64,000 nt of DNA, from positions 930,001 through 994,000 of the forward strand of contig NZ_RQJP01000002.1 of assembly GCF_003858645.1 (NCBI RefSeq), in the 5' to 3' direction. The position numbers and the translations under genes are program-made. Below, in pieces: positions 63,601-64,000 of the stretch (position 1 is the stretch's first letter; the number at the start of each line of letters is the position of its first letter). This stretch comes from Larkinella knui (lineage in GTDB: Bacteria; Bacteroidota; Bacteroidia; Cytophagales; Spirosomataceae). The notes under the pieces are model-generated. The model did not search any database. It saw only the letters and a program-made list of their open reading frames with translations, and was not told the DNA's origin.

Positions 63601-64000
63601 TCAAAGACGACAAGGGCAACCGGCTGATCGACGACAAAGGTTTGCCCATCGTCCAGAGCATCGGAACCGTGGCCATCGGCAACGCAACGCCCAAATGGAT
63701 TGGCGGTTTTACCAACACGTTCTCGTACAAAGGCTTATCACTGAGCGGGTTGATCGACATCCGGCAGGGCGGGCAGATTTTCTCGCAGGGACGCGTGCAG
63801 GAGGCCGCCTACGGAACCTCCAAACGGACGCTCGAAGGGCGCGAAGGCGGTTTGATTGCCGCCGGTGTGAAAGCCCGGAAGGAAGGAACGCAGTGGATCA
63901 GTACGGGTCAGGCCAACGACATTCCGGTGACGGCGCAGGCCTACTGGAACCGCGTGGCTTCGGATAAAGGCTTTGCGGTTGCCGAAGAATTCCTGTATGA
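60669..64000 (+). CDS. SusC/RagA-family TonB-linked receptor with STN domain (partial, runs off the window)
   Basis: A continuous frame of about 1110 codons from the ATG at 60669 to the right edge, with no stop. The N-terminus has a signal peptide (about 1-38), then an STN domain (about 45-110, LQLKNKSLKQVLATIEKQTQ), a carboxypeptidase-like domain (about 135-215, VSGTVSDDRGESLPGVSITV), and the SusC linker (LNEVVVTALGI). The plug has LSAKVSGVQVTSSAGG and LYVIDGVPIDN, and barrel strands follow to the end of the window. The STN domain and the FecR gene 38 bases upstream imply cell-surface signalling to the divergent ECF sigma factor. The C-terminus and any SusD gene lie beyond the edge. Confidence 0.95.
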   Translation, partial: MKKRLPTRPFVSCLRRMTCLLLLLAVSPFAFSFNPDQATKELLSQRVSLQLKNKSLKQVLATIEKQTQVKFVYVPQNIGIDRDLSLVATNEQLSAVLERLFAPLAITYEVAENRIILTKSKTSELQTVEPATATASLEQAVSGTVSDDRGESLPGVSITVKGTTQGTTTDAQGAFKLNVADGNAVLVFSFVGYAKQEITVGTQSVITVRLLPGDQTLNEVVVTALGIKREKKALAYSTGEIKGSDLAQSNVTNLGTALSAKVSGVQVTSSAGGMSGSSRIVIRGNSSLSGNSQPLYVIDGVPIDNSNRRAISSFQLQGGLDGGDGISNINPNDIESMTILKGPNGTALYGQLGANGVVIITTKSGRRNRRPSIQYNGSYSVGNALVKPDYQNEYGQGYNGQFTFYRQANGVVVPFSSALTGGIPKLSAGRNPTTRGSWGPKMQGQTIEDMWGDTVSYSPVTDPYTAFFRPEKQAMNTVSVDGGGEKVNYYFSLTNLTNDGFTPTNKLNRNSVTVKLSADIAKGLNLDTKVNYVNQFVNNRPYVGDDGLNPVYRFLYIPRSLNMDGLKRYEYTAKDIRYSQDLGGNGYFVGGEKIFESNSVTSNPFWTINNTHNEDTRDRIIAYAKLNYEFAKGINLQVRYGTDLYYERQYAWKAVGTRISQTGDVSENVEFSKTENIDGLLMINKEVGDFSINANFGVNHLSNKYRITGNTGTQLSIPGLYAVGRTVLNTPRLGVAESVINSVYGQASVGFRNYLFLDVSARNDWASTLPITNSSFFYPSVGLSWAVTDALKLNLPALDFFKVRASYAQAGRSGDPYSTLGYYALNANTFLNQPLATYTNTIVDPNLKNELKTSYEAGAELRFFKNRLNLDFTYYHSVTSNQILPIVISQSTGYSSFLTNAGRIENKGIEFLIAGTPIKLANGFSWDAGFNFSANRNKVLELIDGVNEIVVGSDRNIRVVAAPGQPYGQLKAADYAWLKDDKGNRLIDDKGLPIVQSIGTVAIGNATPKWIGGFTNTFSYKGLSLSGLIDIRQGGQIFSQGRVQEAAYGTSKRTLEGREGGLIAAGVKARKEGTQWISTGQANDIPVTAQAYWNRVASDKGFAVAEEFLY

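Overview
The window reads as the chromosome of a Bacteroidota bacterium, most likely order Cytophagales and close to Spirosoma or Larkinella. The grounds are two SusC-type receptors (one with its SusD partner), a DUF4249/TonB receptor pair, FecR/ECF-sigma regulation of a SusC gene, a type IX secretion sorting domain, reg_prop/Y_Y_Y histidine kinases, and promoter-like TAnnTTTG elements with few Shine-Dalgarno sequences. Base composition looks close to half G+C, with a few AT-rich gaps. I saw no rRNA, tRNA, CRISPR array, transposase or prophage gene.

Layout. 81-4833 (minus) is a five-gene surface-glycan operon: dTDP-sugar 3,4-ketoisomerase, aminotransferase, GT2 transferase, methyltransferase and a polytopic GT-C-like protein, joined by overlapping start and stop codons. 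4834-5720 is a gene-poor stretch. 5768-7378 holds two ferritin-like proteins with twin-arginine-type signals, preceded by a ModE-like regulator and a large periplasmic-propeller histidine kinase. 11374-14022 is a T9SS-secreted esterase. Divergent from it is a SusC-SusD-prolyl oligopeptidase set (14370-21435) that looks like a peptide uptake locus.

21508-25148 has a small beta-barrel protein and an ECF sigma / HEAT-repeat / DUF4097 / DUF4097 operon. 25244-30455 carries carbonic anhydrase, a small secreted protein, an OmpR-type two-component system, MsrA and PPK2. 30595-38383 has an outer-membrane protein with a helix-hairpin-helix-like segment, a probably acquired DUF3800 gene, a DUF4249/TonB receptor pair and a Gfo/Idh/MocA oxidoreductase. 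38400-39000 is filled with nested REP-like palindromes and is followed by a frameshifted small gene.

40080-43422 has a tandem SnoaL lipoprotein and a copper chaperone/CopA pair. 43553-51148 is a signalling island with a triple-receiver hybrid kinase, CheR, CheB, a receiver-kinase, a lone receiver and a receiver-Hpt protein. It has no chemoreceptor, no CheA/CheW and no DNA-binding output. 51268-60630 contains a pseudouridine synthase with a long Arg/Asp-rich disordered extension, acetoacetyl-CoA synthetase, a C-terminal processing protease, Ffh, and an ECF sigma factor divergent from its FecR partner. From 60669 an STN-domain SusC receptor runs off the right edge.

Working together: the sigma/FecR/SusC genes form a likely cell-surface signalling unit. 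The SusC/SusD/S9 genes form a capture-import-digest unit. The CheR/CheB kinase island forms a phosphorelay whose output must lie elsewhere.
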